A stretch of DNA of 64,000 nucleotides from Saprospiraceae bacterium (lineage in GTDB: Bacteria > Bacteroidota > Bacteroidia > Chitinophagales > Saprospiraceae). This document shows positions 39,363 through 47,658 of this stretch, piece by piece. The number at the start of each line of letters is the position of its first letter. Positions within the stretch are counted from its first letter, which is position 1. The DNA lies in contig JADJTQ010000002.1 of the NCBI GenBank assembly GCA_016711125.1, forward strand, positions 682,001 to 746,000, written 5' to 3'. The translations under genes and the position numbers were made by a program. Below the pieces are notes generated by a model, which saw only the letters and a list, made by a program, of their open reading frames with translations, did not search any database and was not told where the DNA came from.

Positions 39363-40021
39363 TAGATTATGGAGCCCGGTTTTACGATCCAGCCATAGGG
39401 AGATTTATGCAGGTGGATCCACTGGCGGATCAAATGCCTGGTTGGACACCATATCGATATGGGTTTAATAATCCTATATTATTTATAGATCCTGATGGAC
39501 TCTTCGAGAGTAGAAAAGAGGCCAGAGAATACAAGCGAGAAAATGATGTAAAGGGTAGTGTCAGAAAGAATAGCGAAGGTACCTATGATGTCCGATTTAA
39601 GAATTCTGATGGCTATGTGAGACAAGGGGCAGATGGTAATTTAGAGTATGGTGCCATAGCTAGCAGGCAATCGCAAGAAGGATCAAATCAGTCTCTTGGT
39701 GCGTATGCCATACCAATTGCAATAAGTCAATTTGATTCACCGGCTCCTGGTCCAGCGGATCTTGTGGCTCTTTTTGTTGCTGCTGGGATTGGCGTCAGTC
39801 AATATATTGTTGAGGCCAAGAAGACAGAAGATGCTGGGAAAAATGATCCTCATGGCGATGGAGGAAGGACGGTAGATAAAGTCCAAGACCAGATTGAGCA
39901 ATTACAGAAGCAAGCCCAAACTTCAACTGGTCGGGCTAAAAAGCAGATACAACAGAAGATAAAGAATTTGCGTCGAGACGCAGCACAAAAGAAGAAGGGC
40001 GAAACTCATCATAGAAGGTAG
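39363..40021 (+). CDS. 5'-truncated Rhs fragment with C-terminal toxin domain
   Basis: The frame opens after a stop at about 39360 and starts at the Rhs core end LDYGARFYDPAIGRFMQVDP, with GFNNPILFIDPDGL closing the core. The variable part is 160 residues. It includes a hydrophobic segment (ADLVALFVAAGIGVSQYIV) and a strongly basic helical tail (TVDKVQDQIEQLQKQAQTSTG ... NLRRDAAQKKKGETHHRR). That layout is typical of polymorphic toxins that end in a small basic nuclease-like domain, but I do not recognise the family. The immunity gene follows after 2 bases. Confidence 0.65.
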
Positions 40022-40023
40022 TT

Positions 40024-40488
40024 ATGAAAGAAGAACTGATTATAGGAATTGGATTAGGTGAGACAAAATTTGGCATTCATGAAGATGAATTAAGAGCTTT
40101 GCTAGGCTCTCCCGATAATATTGATCTACATGAATATGGGGATGATTGCACAAGGGAATATAACTACATAGATAGAGGTATTTCTTTCTCATTTTCTTCC
40201 GAAGATGATTATAAATTAACCAATATAGAAATAGTGCGGAAGGGCTATGAAATTGAAGGAATAGAATTAATCGGAATGTCTTTAGAAAGGGTTTTGCACA
40301 ACTTGGAAAGGTTCTCTTACTCCAAACCGGCAATAGATTCAATCAGCAATGAGTTTGAGGAAAATCACCTCATGTTGTATTATAAGGAAGAGGGATTGAC
40401 AATAAGTTTCATAGATTACCATTGTGATTCATATTCTATAGGTCCAAAATGGAAAAATGAAGAAGAAATACTTTGGCCGCCGTCGTAG
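40024..40488 (+). CDS. Immunity-like protein, cytoplasmic
   Basis: 154 residues, acidic, no signal peptide. It opens IIGIGLGETKFGIHEDELRALLG, a pattern (GIGxxxFGMxxxEVxxxLGxPD) common in bacterial immunity proteins and related small proteins. It begins 2 bases after the Rhs toxin stop, so it is coupled. Acidic composition fits neutralisation of the basic toxin tail. The exact family is not determined. Confidence 0.65.
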   Translation: MKEELIIGIGLGETKFGIHEDELRALLGSPDNIDLHEYGDDCTREYNYIDRGISFSFSSEDDYKLTNIEIVRKGYEIEGIELIGMSLERVLHNLERFSYSKPAIDSISNEFEENHLMLYYKEEGLTISFIDYHCDSYSIGPKWKNEEEILWPPS

Positions 40489-40557
40489 ATATCCTGATTG
40501 GCAATGCATATGGCACCACTAACAACACCAAAACCCCTGTCTTACCGTTTTATAATA

Positions 40558-40830
40558 ATGAGTGGCAAACTTGAAGCCATCCTTACCAGTATTCGTTGTA
40601 GAGAAATCGCGGACCTTTTGATATGGGATGGAAGTCATTTCATCCATGCACCATCAGGCATGTTCGAAATCTCTGTTAATACTATTCCAAAAGGATGGGT
40701 GTTCGAGGTCGAAAACAAAGGTGCTTCGATTGGCCCTGCCTTATTTAATCAAGATTTTTGGTTTGATGACTTTTCTGAAAAGACGGAAGATGAGCGAAGG
40801 AAGATTGTCAATAACTTACGACCTAAATAA
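40558..40830 (+). CDS. Small orphan protein, immunity-like
   Basis: 90 residues from the ATG at 40558; a longer frame to 40498 adds 20 residues that overlap other coding-like text. It contains DLLIWDGSHFIHAPSGMFEIS and WVFEVENKGASIGPALFNQDFWF. No family is recognised. It lies between two immunity-like genes and far from any toxin, as expected of an orphan immunity gene left after cassette exchange. Confidence 0.4.
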   Translation: MSGKLEAILTSIRCREIADLLIWDGSHFIHAPSGMFEISVNTIPKGWVFEVENKGASIGPALFNQDFWFDDFSEKTEDERRKIVNNLRPK

Positions 40831-40935
40831 TCACAGTAGGGATAAGCTAGAAAACAGGATTGTCGTCATAAAATCAATTCCGTGTAGGAATAGACTCAGG
40901 CACTTTTGAAAATCCACGATTCAAAAAACCCTGAA

Positions 40936-41451
40936 ATGAGAATTAATGTCAACCATGATCCATCTGAATATGTAAACATTGCTATAAGGTTTTGGATTTT
41001 AAGAGTATTTTCAAGAATCACTAAGCAAAGAAGATCTTTAAGTATTTATATACTTATTGCATTCTTATTAGTCTACATGATAAATCCTCTGTTGGGGTTC
41101 GGCCTTATAATAATTACTTTTATCATAATTCTAATTGATTTTATAGTAACCATAAATGAAGCCTTTTTAGAAAAAAAGAAAACAAAGGCCTACTTGGAAG
41201 AAGATGGTGGTAGTATAGAAATTCATACCGATGGCTATTTCTGTTACTCCCAACATAATAGAGAGTACAAAAGAGTTGAGTGGTCGGACATATATGAATA
41301 CTGTAGACTTGAAAAACCTCAAGCGTTTTCTTTCAAAAGTAAGATCACAAAAGAGACTTACACCATTATTGGAATGGAAATGGAATCAAGCGATTTTTTA
41401 ATATTAAAAAGCATCTTAGAGTCTTCAATTTCAACTAAACCTCTAGTGTGA
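40936..41451 (+). CDS. YcxB-like two-helix membrane protein, immunity-like
   Basis: 171 residues from the ATG at 40936 (a TTG at 40906 would add 10). Two membrane helices (about 34-52 and 55-72, LSIYILIAFLLVYMI and LLGFGLIIITFIIILIDFI) are followed by a charged domain (EEDGGSIEIHTDGYFCYSQH ... VEWSDIYEYCRLEKPQAFSF). This matches the YcxB-like group, in which a PH-like domain follows two helices, and such proteins recur as immunity proteins in polymorphic toxin loci. No toxin partner is adjacent. The next feature is the second 315-bp repeat. Confidence 0.6.
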   Translation: MRINVNHDPSEYVNIAIRFWILRVFSRITKQRRSLSIYILIAFLLVYMINPLLGFGLIIITFIIILIDFIVTINEAFLEKKKTKAYLEEDGGSIEIHTDGYFCYSQHNREYKRVEWSDIYEYCRLEKPQAFSFKSKITKETYTIIGMEMESSDFLILKSILESSISTKPLV

Positions 41452-41480
41452 TTTCCTCTGCAACCTTGATTTGACCTAAC

Positions 41481-41795
41481 CAGATGGCTACCGGGGCATT
41501 ACGGCCACCACCTGCAATAACTATCTCAATCTGCCGCTTAAGGTGGCATTTGGCTCCACAAATTATGTTGAATATACGCATGATGCCAACGGCGTCAAGT
41601 CTGAAAAGATCAAATCAAAAAGTCACGCCTGGTCAGATCATTCGTACGGCGCTTATCGGTCATTTGCTGAAAAAATACGATGTTCGCATTGTATAGTTGG
41701 CAGGTCACAAATATGTGAGCAGTACAGAACGGTATGATCTGTTTAACCTCGAAGACCTGGAGGATGGGTTGAGGAATTATCATCCGTTGAAATGA
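41481..41795 (+). repeat. 315-bp direct repeat, copy 2
   Basis: Same length and order as 37513-37827: Rhs core segment, then recombinase 3' end. In this copy the Rhs part carries more substitutions and the region before it (41452-41480) is not Rhs. The two copies lie 3653 bases apart and flank the TAC operon, an Rhs toxin module and orphan immunity genes. Confidence 0.9.
41616..41795 (+). pseudogene. 3' remnant of a tyrosine recombinase, copy 2
   Basis: Reads VTPGQIIRTALIGHLLKKYD then VRIV, a stop (TAG 41694-41696), and LAGHKYVSSTERYDL-like text with NLEDLEDGLRNYHPLK at the end. The stop codon sits at the same position as in copy 1 but is TAG instead of TAA. The stop therefore existed before the duplication and mutated after it. 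As in copy 1, only the end of the gene is present. Confidence 0.75.
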
Positions 41796-41856
41796 TTGGA
41801 GGTGGCAAAATGAGAACTCCCTCCCAAATAGAAACGGTCACCAGTGGTAGCAGAAA

Positions 41857-41885
41857 TGGTTAGGGTCACATCTTGTGACCTTAAC
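41857..41885. promoter_or_regulatory. Palindrome upstream of the ORF6N gene
   Basis: GGTTAGGGTCACA, 3 bases, TGTGACCTTAACC (12 of 13 pairs). The core AGGTCACA-N3-TGTGACCT is repeated inside the ORF6N gene at 42212-42240. It is a candidate operator for the ORF6N protein. Confidence 0.5.
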
Positions 41886-42009
41886 CAAGTGTCGCAAAAA
41901 TGTGCCACCATTGTTCTAAAGCGTCAAACTGGCTCCTTAATCCTGAGGTCTCATATTCCAACCTCAAAGTTGATTATTCACTTTTGCTTCAAATAAATAC
42001 TTTTACAAA

Positions 42010-42555
42010 ATGAGCGAAGAATTTAAGGTACAAGAAGCAGTGATTGCAAAAAAGATATACGAAATCAGAGGATAGAGAGTCATGTTGTCCGGCGATCTTG
42101 CCGAATTATACGAAGTTGAAACGAAGGTTCTGAATCAGCAAGTAAAAAGGAATCTAAATCGCTTCCCAGATCGGTATATGTTCCGACTTACCATCGACGA
42201 ATATCGGGAAGCTTTAAGGTCACAAAATGTGACCTTAAAGCGAGGTCAGCACTCAAAGTACCCACCTTATGCTTTTACAGAGCACGGTATATTGATGTTG
42301 TCAAGCATTTTAAGGAGCGAAAGAGCTGAAAAGGTAAACATTGTAATCATCGACACATTCGTGAAGCTAAGAGAATTGATGTCAACGAATAAAGATCTAT
42401 TGCAGAAAATGAAGGAAATCGAATTAAATATAACTAGCCATGATCATCAAATACAAGTCCTTTTTGAGCATTTAAAAAAGCTTTTGGAAGAGAAGGAAGT
42501 AAGACAAGAGCAAGAATCTCGAAAACGCATCGGCTTCAAGAAAGACGATAAATAA
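42010..42555 (+). pseudogene. ORF6N domain protein, interrupted by a nonsense codon
   Basis: Read from the ATG at 42010, codons 1-21 give MSEEFKVQEAVIAKKIYEIRG, then TAG (42073-42075), then RVMLSGDLAELYEVETKVLN and onward to 42555. ORF6N proteins read IRGQKVMLDxDLAELYGVET here, so TAG replaces CAG (Gln). The rest of the domain (NRFPDRYMFRLTIDEY, QNVTLKRGQHSKYPPYAFTEHG, ILMLSSILRSERA) is intact, followed by a coiled-coil tail (LLQKMKEIELNITSHDHQIQVLF). ORF6N is a phage-type DNA-binding domain. A restart at the ATG at 42082 could still give a 157-residue product. Confidence 0.8.
42212..42240. repeat. Perfect palindrome inside the ORF6N gene
   Basis: CTTTAAGGTCACA (42212-42224), AAA, TGTGACCTTAAAG (42228-42240): a perfect 13-bp inverted repeat encoding SQNVTLK of the ORF6N domain. 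It shares its core with the palindrome at 41857-41885. Confidence 0.75.
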
Positions 42556-42735
42556 TCCAATCCCACGCACCATTCCCACACCGGTAAAGCGGTGTGGATC
42601 AGATGCTCACTCCCAGCTCAGCTGGCCTTGGGTTAGTCTAGGCTTTGCTAGACTCTGACACTTCCTACACTCACCCTCCACAATTCAAGGTTTCAAATTC
42701 TTTTCCTGCATCTCGAATTCTCTATCTTTAGCACC

Positions 42736-43763
42736 ATGAAAGATCATCCTATAGGTACCACCGTTGTGGGCAGTTATCCGTTTCCTGCGTGGCTGGAGTT
42801 TGCTTCCGAGCATTTAGATCGTTTTGGAAGTGCGGATATTGAAGAGATGGTAGACGATGCCGTGATCGCGGCCATCCACGACCAGGTGAGCGCCGGCTTG
42901 GATGTGATCACCGATGGTGAACAGACGAGGTTAGATTTTAATCTGTCCTTTTACGGCTTCATTGAGGGTATCGAAAGAGAGTCGATATCTCCCGTCGTTG
43001 GGGGCCACCTGCTCATGACCAACGGGGCAAGCATAAAATTATCGAAAGCCTCAGGGCTCCCCGAGGTCTGGGAGTGGTGGAGGAATACAAACGATTACAA
43101 CGGCTGGCTCCAGAAGGGCCAGTGCTCAAAGCCAGTGTGCCGGGCCCCTACACCCTGAGCGGCAGACTGTTGCCCAATAATGAATATCCCGACCGGTATG
43201 CAGTCACCGAAGCCATTTTACCATTTGTAAGAAAGGAGTTGATAGAACTCGTCAAGGCCGGTTGCCAGGAGATTACGGTAGACGAGCCATCAATGAGTTG
43301 TTACGCTTATCGTGAAGACACCAAAAAATTTGTCGACTTATTTAATCGGACCATTGAACCGGTGGTTGGCAAATGTCATTTATCGACCCATTTGTGTTTT
43401 GGAAATTTTAAAGGGCATCCAGTGGGTTACCGTCGTATCGCTCCTATGTTGCCCGACTTTCTCGATTTTAAAGTGGATGAAGTGCATGTCGAAATGGCCA
43501 ATCGTGAATTTGCCGAAATCGAATTAATTCGTGAATTTGCCAAACGAATGGATGTCGCGGTAGGAATTATCGATGTGAAAAGCTATTACATCGAATCTGT
43601 CGATGATGTCGTCGACCGCATTAAAAAATGCCTCGAATTTATTTCACCCGATAAATTGTCGGTGGCACCCGATTGCGGATTAAGCCAAACTGCCCGTTGG
43701 GCCGCCAAAAAGAAATTGATTAACATGGTGGAGGGAGCGAGAAAAGTGAGAGGGAGCCTTTAA
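42736..43763 (+). CDS. MetE-like (cobalamin-independent methionine synthase C-terminal family) protein, one apparent frameshift
   Basis: About 343 residues if one C is added to CCC at 42991-42993; the bridge then reads ISPRRWGPPAHDQRGKHKI. This is the single-barrel MetE/UROD-like form. Zinc ligands are His and Cys in CHLSTHLCFGNF, Glu in VHVEMANRE and Cys in VAPDCGLSQTARW. The opening TTVVGSYPFPAWL and GLDVITDGEQTR are family signatures. Such stand-alone proteins methylate homocysteine or related thiols from a corrinoid or other donor. Palindromic repeats follow the gene. Confidence 0.88.
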
Positions 43764-43780
43764 TGCCAACTAAGAAGCTT

Positions 43781-43802
43781 CCAAGGGGTCATGACCCCTT
43801 GG
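43781..43802. repeat. 22-bp perfect palindrome, copy 1
   Basis: Half-site CCAAGGGGTCA followed directly by its reverse complement. It lies 18 bases after the MetE-like stop, without a T run. It recurs at 43956-43975. The 300-base gap 43764-44063 between MetE-like and MBL genes otherwise holds no gene. Confidence 0.8.
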
Positions 43803-43955
43803 ATCGTAAGGAGCTTCAGAAATAGATCAGAATTTTTTTTTCAAAGTAGTTCTTGTTTTATGAAATAAAAAGAGAGAGCAGAATTTACATTCTGCGGTTT
43901 GATAGATAGAAAAGATGAGAAATCCACATTCAGAAATCTGCAATCATCCATCAAT

Positions 43956-43975
43956 CAAGGGGTCATGACCCCTTG
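43956..43975. repeat. 20-bp perfect palindrome, copy 2
   Basis: CAAGGGGTCA followed by its reverse complement and then GATC, as in the copy at 43781-43802. A degenerate element with TTCGGCAAG repeated twice follows at 43990-44020. Confidence 0.8.
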
Positions 43976-44063
43976 GATCTAAAACAGGGGTTCGGCAAGT
44001 TCACCCTGACTTCGGCAAGCTACCTTTAAACTTTGCAATTAATGAAATTCAAGTAATTCCAGA

Positions 44064-44915
44064 ATGATTAAACCACTATTAAAAGATGAAGCACTAATAA
44101 AAAACATGCTGGATGTTAATCCGGCATCTGATTATTTTCAAACCTGGTGGTTAGGTCAAAGTGGATTTTTAATTCACTGGAAGGGTCAATATTTATTATT
44201 GGATCCTTATTTGTCGGATTCACTTACAACAAAATATGCACTTACCGATAAGCCGCACACCAGGATGACTGAATTGGTAATTGACCCAGCCCGATTAAAT
44301 TTTATTAATGTAGTCACTTCCAGTCACAATCATACCGATCATTTGGATGCGGAGACATTGCAACCTATCATAAGCACTAATCCGGATCTTAACCTGATCA
44401 TACCGGAAGCCAATCGTGATTTTGTGGTTAAAAGATTGTTGTGTGATTTTAATTGGCCAATTGGATTAAATGAAAATGAGAAAACAAAAATTGGCCATTT
44501 TACCTTTTATGGCATTCCTGCCGCCCATAATTTATTGGATAAAAATGAGCAAGGTCAATGCCTGTACCTGGGTTATGTCGTATCATTTGGACCCTGGACA
44601 ATCTATCATAGTGGTGATACCCTTTGGTATGAAGGCATGGTAGATTTATTAAAGCCATTTTCGATCGATGTGGCCTATTTACCAATTAATGGGAATAAAC
44701 CGGAGCGAAAAGTAGCCGGTAATTTAAATGCTGAGGAAGCGGCTCAATTAGGTAAAGAAATTGGCGTAAAATTGATCATCCCTTGTCATTACGACATGTT
44801 TGCTTTTAATACCGAAGATCCAATTGCATTTGCGGTCGCCTCAAAGAAATTTGGCCAACCTTATAAAGTAATGCAGTGTGGCGAGAAGTGGGGGAGTGAA
44901 ATGCTTTCCAAATAA
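44064..44915 (+). CDS. Metallo-beta-lactamase fold hydrolase (UlaG/NAPE-PLD-like)
   Basis: 283 residues. The metal site HxHxDH is SHNHTDHLD (His88, His90, Asp92, His93); further ligands are in YHSGDTLWYEG and IIPCHYDMFAF. The early QSGFLIHWKGQYLLLDPYLSD segment is typical of the beta-lactamase superfamily branch that includes L-ascorbate-6-phosphate lactonase (UlaG). There is no signal peptide and no neighbouring sugar genes, so the substrate is open. It is a single gene between repeat elements. Confidence 0.9.
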   Translation: MIKPLLKDEALIKNMLDVNPASDYFQTWWLGQSGFLIHWKGQYLLLDPYLSDSLTTKYALTDKPHTRMTELVIDPARLNFINVVTSSHNHTDHLDAETLQPIISTNPDLNLIIPEANRDFVVKRLLCDFNWPIGLNENEKTKIGHFTFYGIPAAHNLLDKNEQGQCLYLGYVVSFGPWTIYHSGDTLWYEGMVDLLKPFSIDVAYLPINGNKPERKVAGNLNAEEAAQLGKEIGVKLIIPCHYDMFAFNTEDPIAFAVASKKFGQPYKVMQCGEKWGSEMLSK

Positions 44916-44926
44916 ATCTTATGGCC

Positions 44927-45101
44927 GTGGTTGGCGAGGACGCCAGCCTCGCTTGTCAACGTAATGCCGGTCTGGAAGTAGGCATCGGAACTCTTTTTTC
45001 GTACGCATGGCATCAGCACCTTAGATGACGTGGACTCCGAAATCCTCAATCTGAAATCAGCAATCCTTATCTGTGCCATGATTGGCGTCCCCGCCAACCA
45101 C
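44927..45101. repeat. 19-bp inverted repeat pair bounding a 137-base segment
   Basis: Arms GTGGTTGGCGAGGACGCCA (44927-44945) and its reverse complement at 45083-45101 match at 18 of 19 positions. The segment between has no gene. The layout resembles a miniature inverted-repeat element or a long terminator between the convergent MBL and SDR genes. Confidence 0.6.
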
Positions 45102-45116
45102 ACGCCCGACATCATT

Positions 45117-46658
45117 CTACCAGTCGATCGGAAAATAATCTTTCAAAAATTTACCGCACCAATGTTTTCCTGTATTGATTCCATCAAAAAAGGGATCACA
45201 TATCCTAGCTCCGCCATCGACAATGTCCAGCGGAGGTTGAAAATCATGCACCTTTTGCTTTTTCGATGACAAATGCGCCGGATCTTCATCAGTGACCCAA
45301 CCGGTATCAACGGCATTCATGTAAATACCAGATTTGGCGAGATCACTAGCGGCCGTGTGGGTCATCATATTGAGAGCGGCCTTAGCCATGTTGGTATGTG
45401 GGTGCCGCTCAGATTTGGTAAACCGATGAAACTTGCCTTCCATCGCGGTCACATTGACGATATGTTTTTGACCGGTGTCCTGCCTTTTCATCATCGGGAT
45501 CAGGCGATTGTTTAATACAAATGGGGCAACCGCATTGACCAGCTGTACCTCCAACATCTCGGCAGTCTCGATTTCGCCCATTCGTAACCGCCAACTATTG
45601 GTCTCGCGCAAGTCGACCTGCTGCAAATCTGCGTCAAGTTTGCCTTGCGGAAAGATTTCTTCTTCCCGTATATTCTGATCGAAGCTGTAGGGAATTTGCG
45701 AGAGTCTGGCCGAAGCCACAATGCCCATTCCGGGTCCTTTGGCTTGCCACGAGACGGGCATGTTTTTGCCAGAGTCGTTTGCATGAATCTTTTGAATCTG
45801 ATCTTTGAGATGGCTATGATTATGCAACAGCATCTGCAGATCATTGGGGAGATCTTTAGGAGCCTGCAGTTCATTAACCATCAGGTGCTCATAGAATCCG
45901 GACGGCCGGCGCACTGTCTGTGCCGCATTGTTCAATAGCAGATCCAACCGGTCATAGGTATGTTGGATATGGGCAGTAAAAAGCTCTACGCTGGGAATAT
46001 GTCTTAGATCCAAACCATAAATATGCAGCCGGTCTCCCCATTCACCAAAATCAAGTTCGGTGGCAAAACGTCTTGCGGCATCTACCGGAAAACGTGTCGT
46101 CGCAATGACCGTGGCTCCTGCCTGAAGCATCATCACCGTGGCCTGATATCCAATCTTCAATCGGGAGCCGGTGATTAGGGCTACTTGTCCACTCAAATCG
46201 CAGATCTGAAATCTTTTCTGATAGTTAAATTCCGCACAGGAAGGACAAAGCGCATCGTAAAAGTGATGGACCAGGTCAAAGGAAGCGTTACAGATGTAAC
46301 ATGACTTAGGGGTTTCCAACCGGGAAAATTCTTCGGAAGTACCACCTTCAATTCGCTTTGGAGCCATGAATACATGGGCTTCGCGGGCGCTGCGGATGCC
46401 TGTTTTCGCTGTCGTCTGGCGTATTTTTTTGGCGAGTTTCTCTTTTTTGATTTTCCGATTTGCTTTGAGCCGATCATCGCGCTGATCGCGGCTCGGCCGG
46501 GCGAGGCTGCCCGCCTGTCGAAACAATTCAATGCGGGTCGCTTCGGGTAGATGCATCAAAACCTCTGGATGTTCGCCCAATTGTTTTAGTATCTGGATAC
46601 ATTTTTCGACCTCCTTTAGGTCGATCTGGGTTTTGCTTTCTATTGCTTCCTTTCTCAT
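45117..46658 (-). CDS. Zinc-ribbon/short-chain dehydrogenase fusion protein
   Basis: 513 residues. N-terminal helical basic region (1-110), a four-Cys zinc ribbon (CYIC at 120-123, CPSC at 138-141), then an SDR domain from about 152. The SDR cofactor motif is TGSRLKIG (163-170) and LLLNNAAQT is the NNAG-like motif. The active-site YxxxK appears as THRNMAK-like HTNMAK, with Thr in place of Tyr, so normal SDR catalysis is doubtful. This combination is known in a small group of bacterial and eukaryotic proteins whose role is unclear. Single gene with convergent neighbours. Confidence 0.82.
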   Translation of the reverse strand: MRKEAIESKTQIDLKEVEKCIQILKQLGEHPEVLMHLPEATRIELFRQAGSLARPSRDQRDDRLKANRKIKKEKLAKKIRQTTAKTGIRSAREAHVFMAPKRIEGGTSEEFSRLETPKSCYICNASFDLVHHFYDALCPSCAEFNYQKRFQICDLSGQVALITGSRLKIGYQATVMMLQAGATVIATTRFPVDAARRFATELDFGEWGDRLHIYGLDLRHIPSVELFTAHIQHTYDRLDLLLNNAAQTVRRPSGFYEHLMVNELQAPKDLPNDLQMLLHNHSHLKDQIQKIHANDSGKNMPVSWQAKGPGMGIVASARLSQIPYSFDQNIREEEIFPQGKLDADLQQVDLRETNSWRLRMGEIETAEMLEVQLVNAVAPFVLNNRLIPMMKRQDTGQKHIVNVTAMEGKFHRFTKSERHPHTNMAKAALNMMTHTAASDLAKSGIYMNAVDTGWVTDEDPAHLSSKKQKVHDFQPPLDIVDGGARICDPFFDGINTGKHWCGKFLKDYFPIDW

Positions 46659-47267
46659 AAATAGGGGTCAAAGATACATCGGTCTTATGGTCTGCAAAAG
46701 CGGCTCGTAGATTTATGTTATCGGCTTTCCTTTGGGCGTCTAAAAAGGGACTTTTTTATCCAGCTACCTGACGAGATTAAGTTAGAAAACTATTTTGTAA
46801 GTAAGATCTCATGGAAATAAGTGGGAGAGAGCAGATTCTCCCCTTTCAGAGCTTGTCCCGCCCGAAGCGGGAGGAGTTAGACGCTGTCCTCCGGACGCCG
46901 TAGCCTCCAAGGCGGACGCTGTCGCTCACTAGCTTTAGCGTCGAACGAGGGACTCGCCCATAGCTTTCTCCTATCGACGAAGTCTTGAAGAAGTTGATAG
47001 CGTTGGGTCGAGAGGTGTAGGGCAATTCAAATAGTAGTTTAGCCCTCAGTGTTAAAATCCTCGTTTACTATCGCTGCTATCGGATTATCGGAGCTGATCG
47101 ATGCTCGGATGCCACGTCCAACCAAACTCTTTGCATGTACGGTTTCGTACATATTTTGTTCGATAGTGAACATCAATTTTTATGTAGAACAAACGTAAAT
47201 AATTCTTTATCAATGAAATACGAATTCGGCATGGCCGTTGATTATAGATATAGCAAAGAGCCAACTC
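46659..47267. other. 609-base intergenic region with GC-rich hairpins
   Basis: No gene is supported. Bases 46855-46990 are GC-rich with short stems (CCCGC/GCGGG near 46859-46873 and repeats of GACGCTGTC). The part 47000-47230 is AT-rich. It could hold a structured RNA or a relic of rRNA/IS-type sequence, but I see no known RNA motif. Confidence 0.3.
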
Positions 47268-47657
47268 ATGTCTAACAGAAATCTACAATTGTATCGTTTT
47301 TGGTTTATCCTCCCGATCATTGGTTTCCTTTCTGTGGTCGGCAAAGAAGCCTGGCCCCTGATCACGATCGTTTCGCTTCCATTGATTATCGCCAGATATC
47401 TTCCGATCAGGTTGTGGTCTTTTTCAGGCGGTGACCGACAAAATAATTATTTAAACATACCACTTGAAGTGCGGCTTATGCCCCTGCTTATTGTTGGCCT
47501 CACGATTTTTGCGCTCAATACATTCCCTAAAAAATTAGACGTAAAAAATTGTAATGTTGAATTAGTCAGCAATTTTGTCACCGAGATGGCAAATCCGGCT
47601 TCAGTGGTACCTTTGAAGGCGTTCTGCGCATCGCAGCTAAGTCGGTTGGATCAGTAA
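47268..47657 (+). CDS. Small membrane protein, unknown function
   Basis: 129 residues from the ATG at 47268; the frame continues upstream only to a TTG at 47238. Two hydrophobic segments (about 10-27, FWFILPIIGFLSVV, and 68-85, RLMPLLIVGLTIFAL) flank a basic loop. The tail has two Cys residues. No family is recognised. It sits alone after a long gap. Confidence 0.5.
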   Translation: MSNRNLQLYRFWFILPIIGFLSVVGKEAWPLITIVSLPLIIARYLPIRLWSFSGGDRQNNYLNIPLEVRLMPLLIVGLTIFALNTFPKKLDVKNCNVELVSNFVTEMANPASVVPLKAFCASQLSRLDQ

Positions 47658-47658
47658 G

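Noticed and set aside
41849..42009. Phage attachment site by the recombinase remnant
   Set aside because: No tRNA or matching direct repeat that would mark an att site is seen beyond the 315-bp repeats themselves.
37726..42075. Alternative genetic code with TAG/TAA read as Gln
   Set aside because: Stops occur at Gln positions in the recombinase remnants and ORF6N gene, but TAG and TAA end many intact genes in the window normally, and these loci are otherwise decaying.
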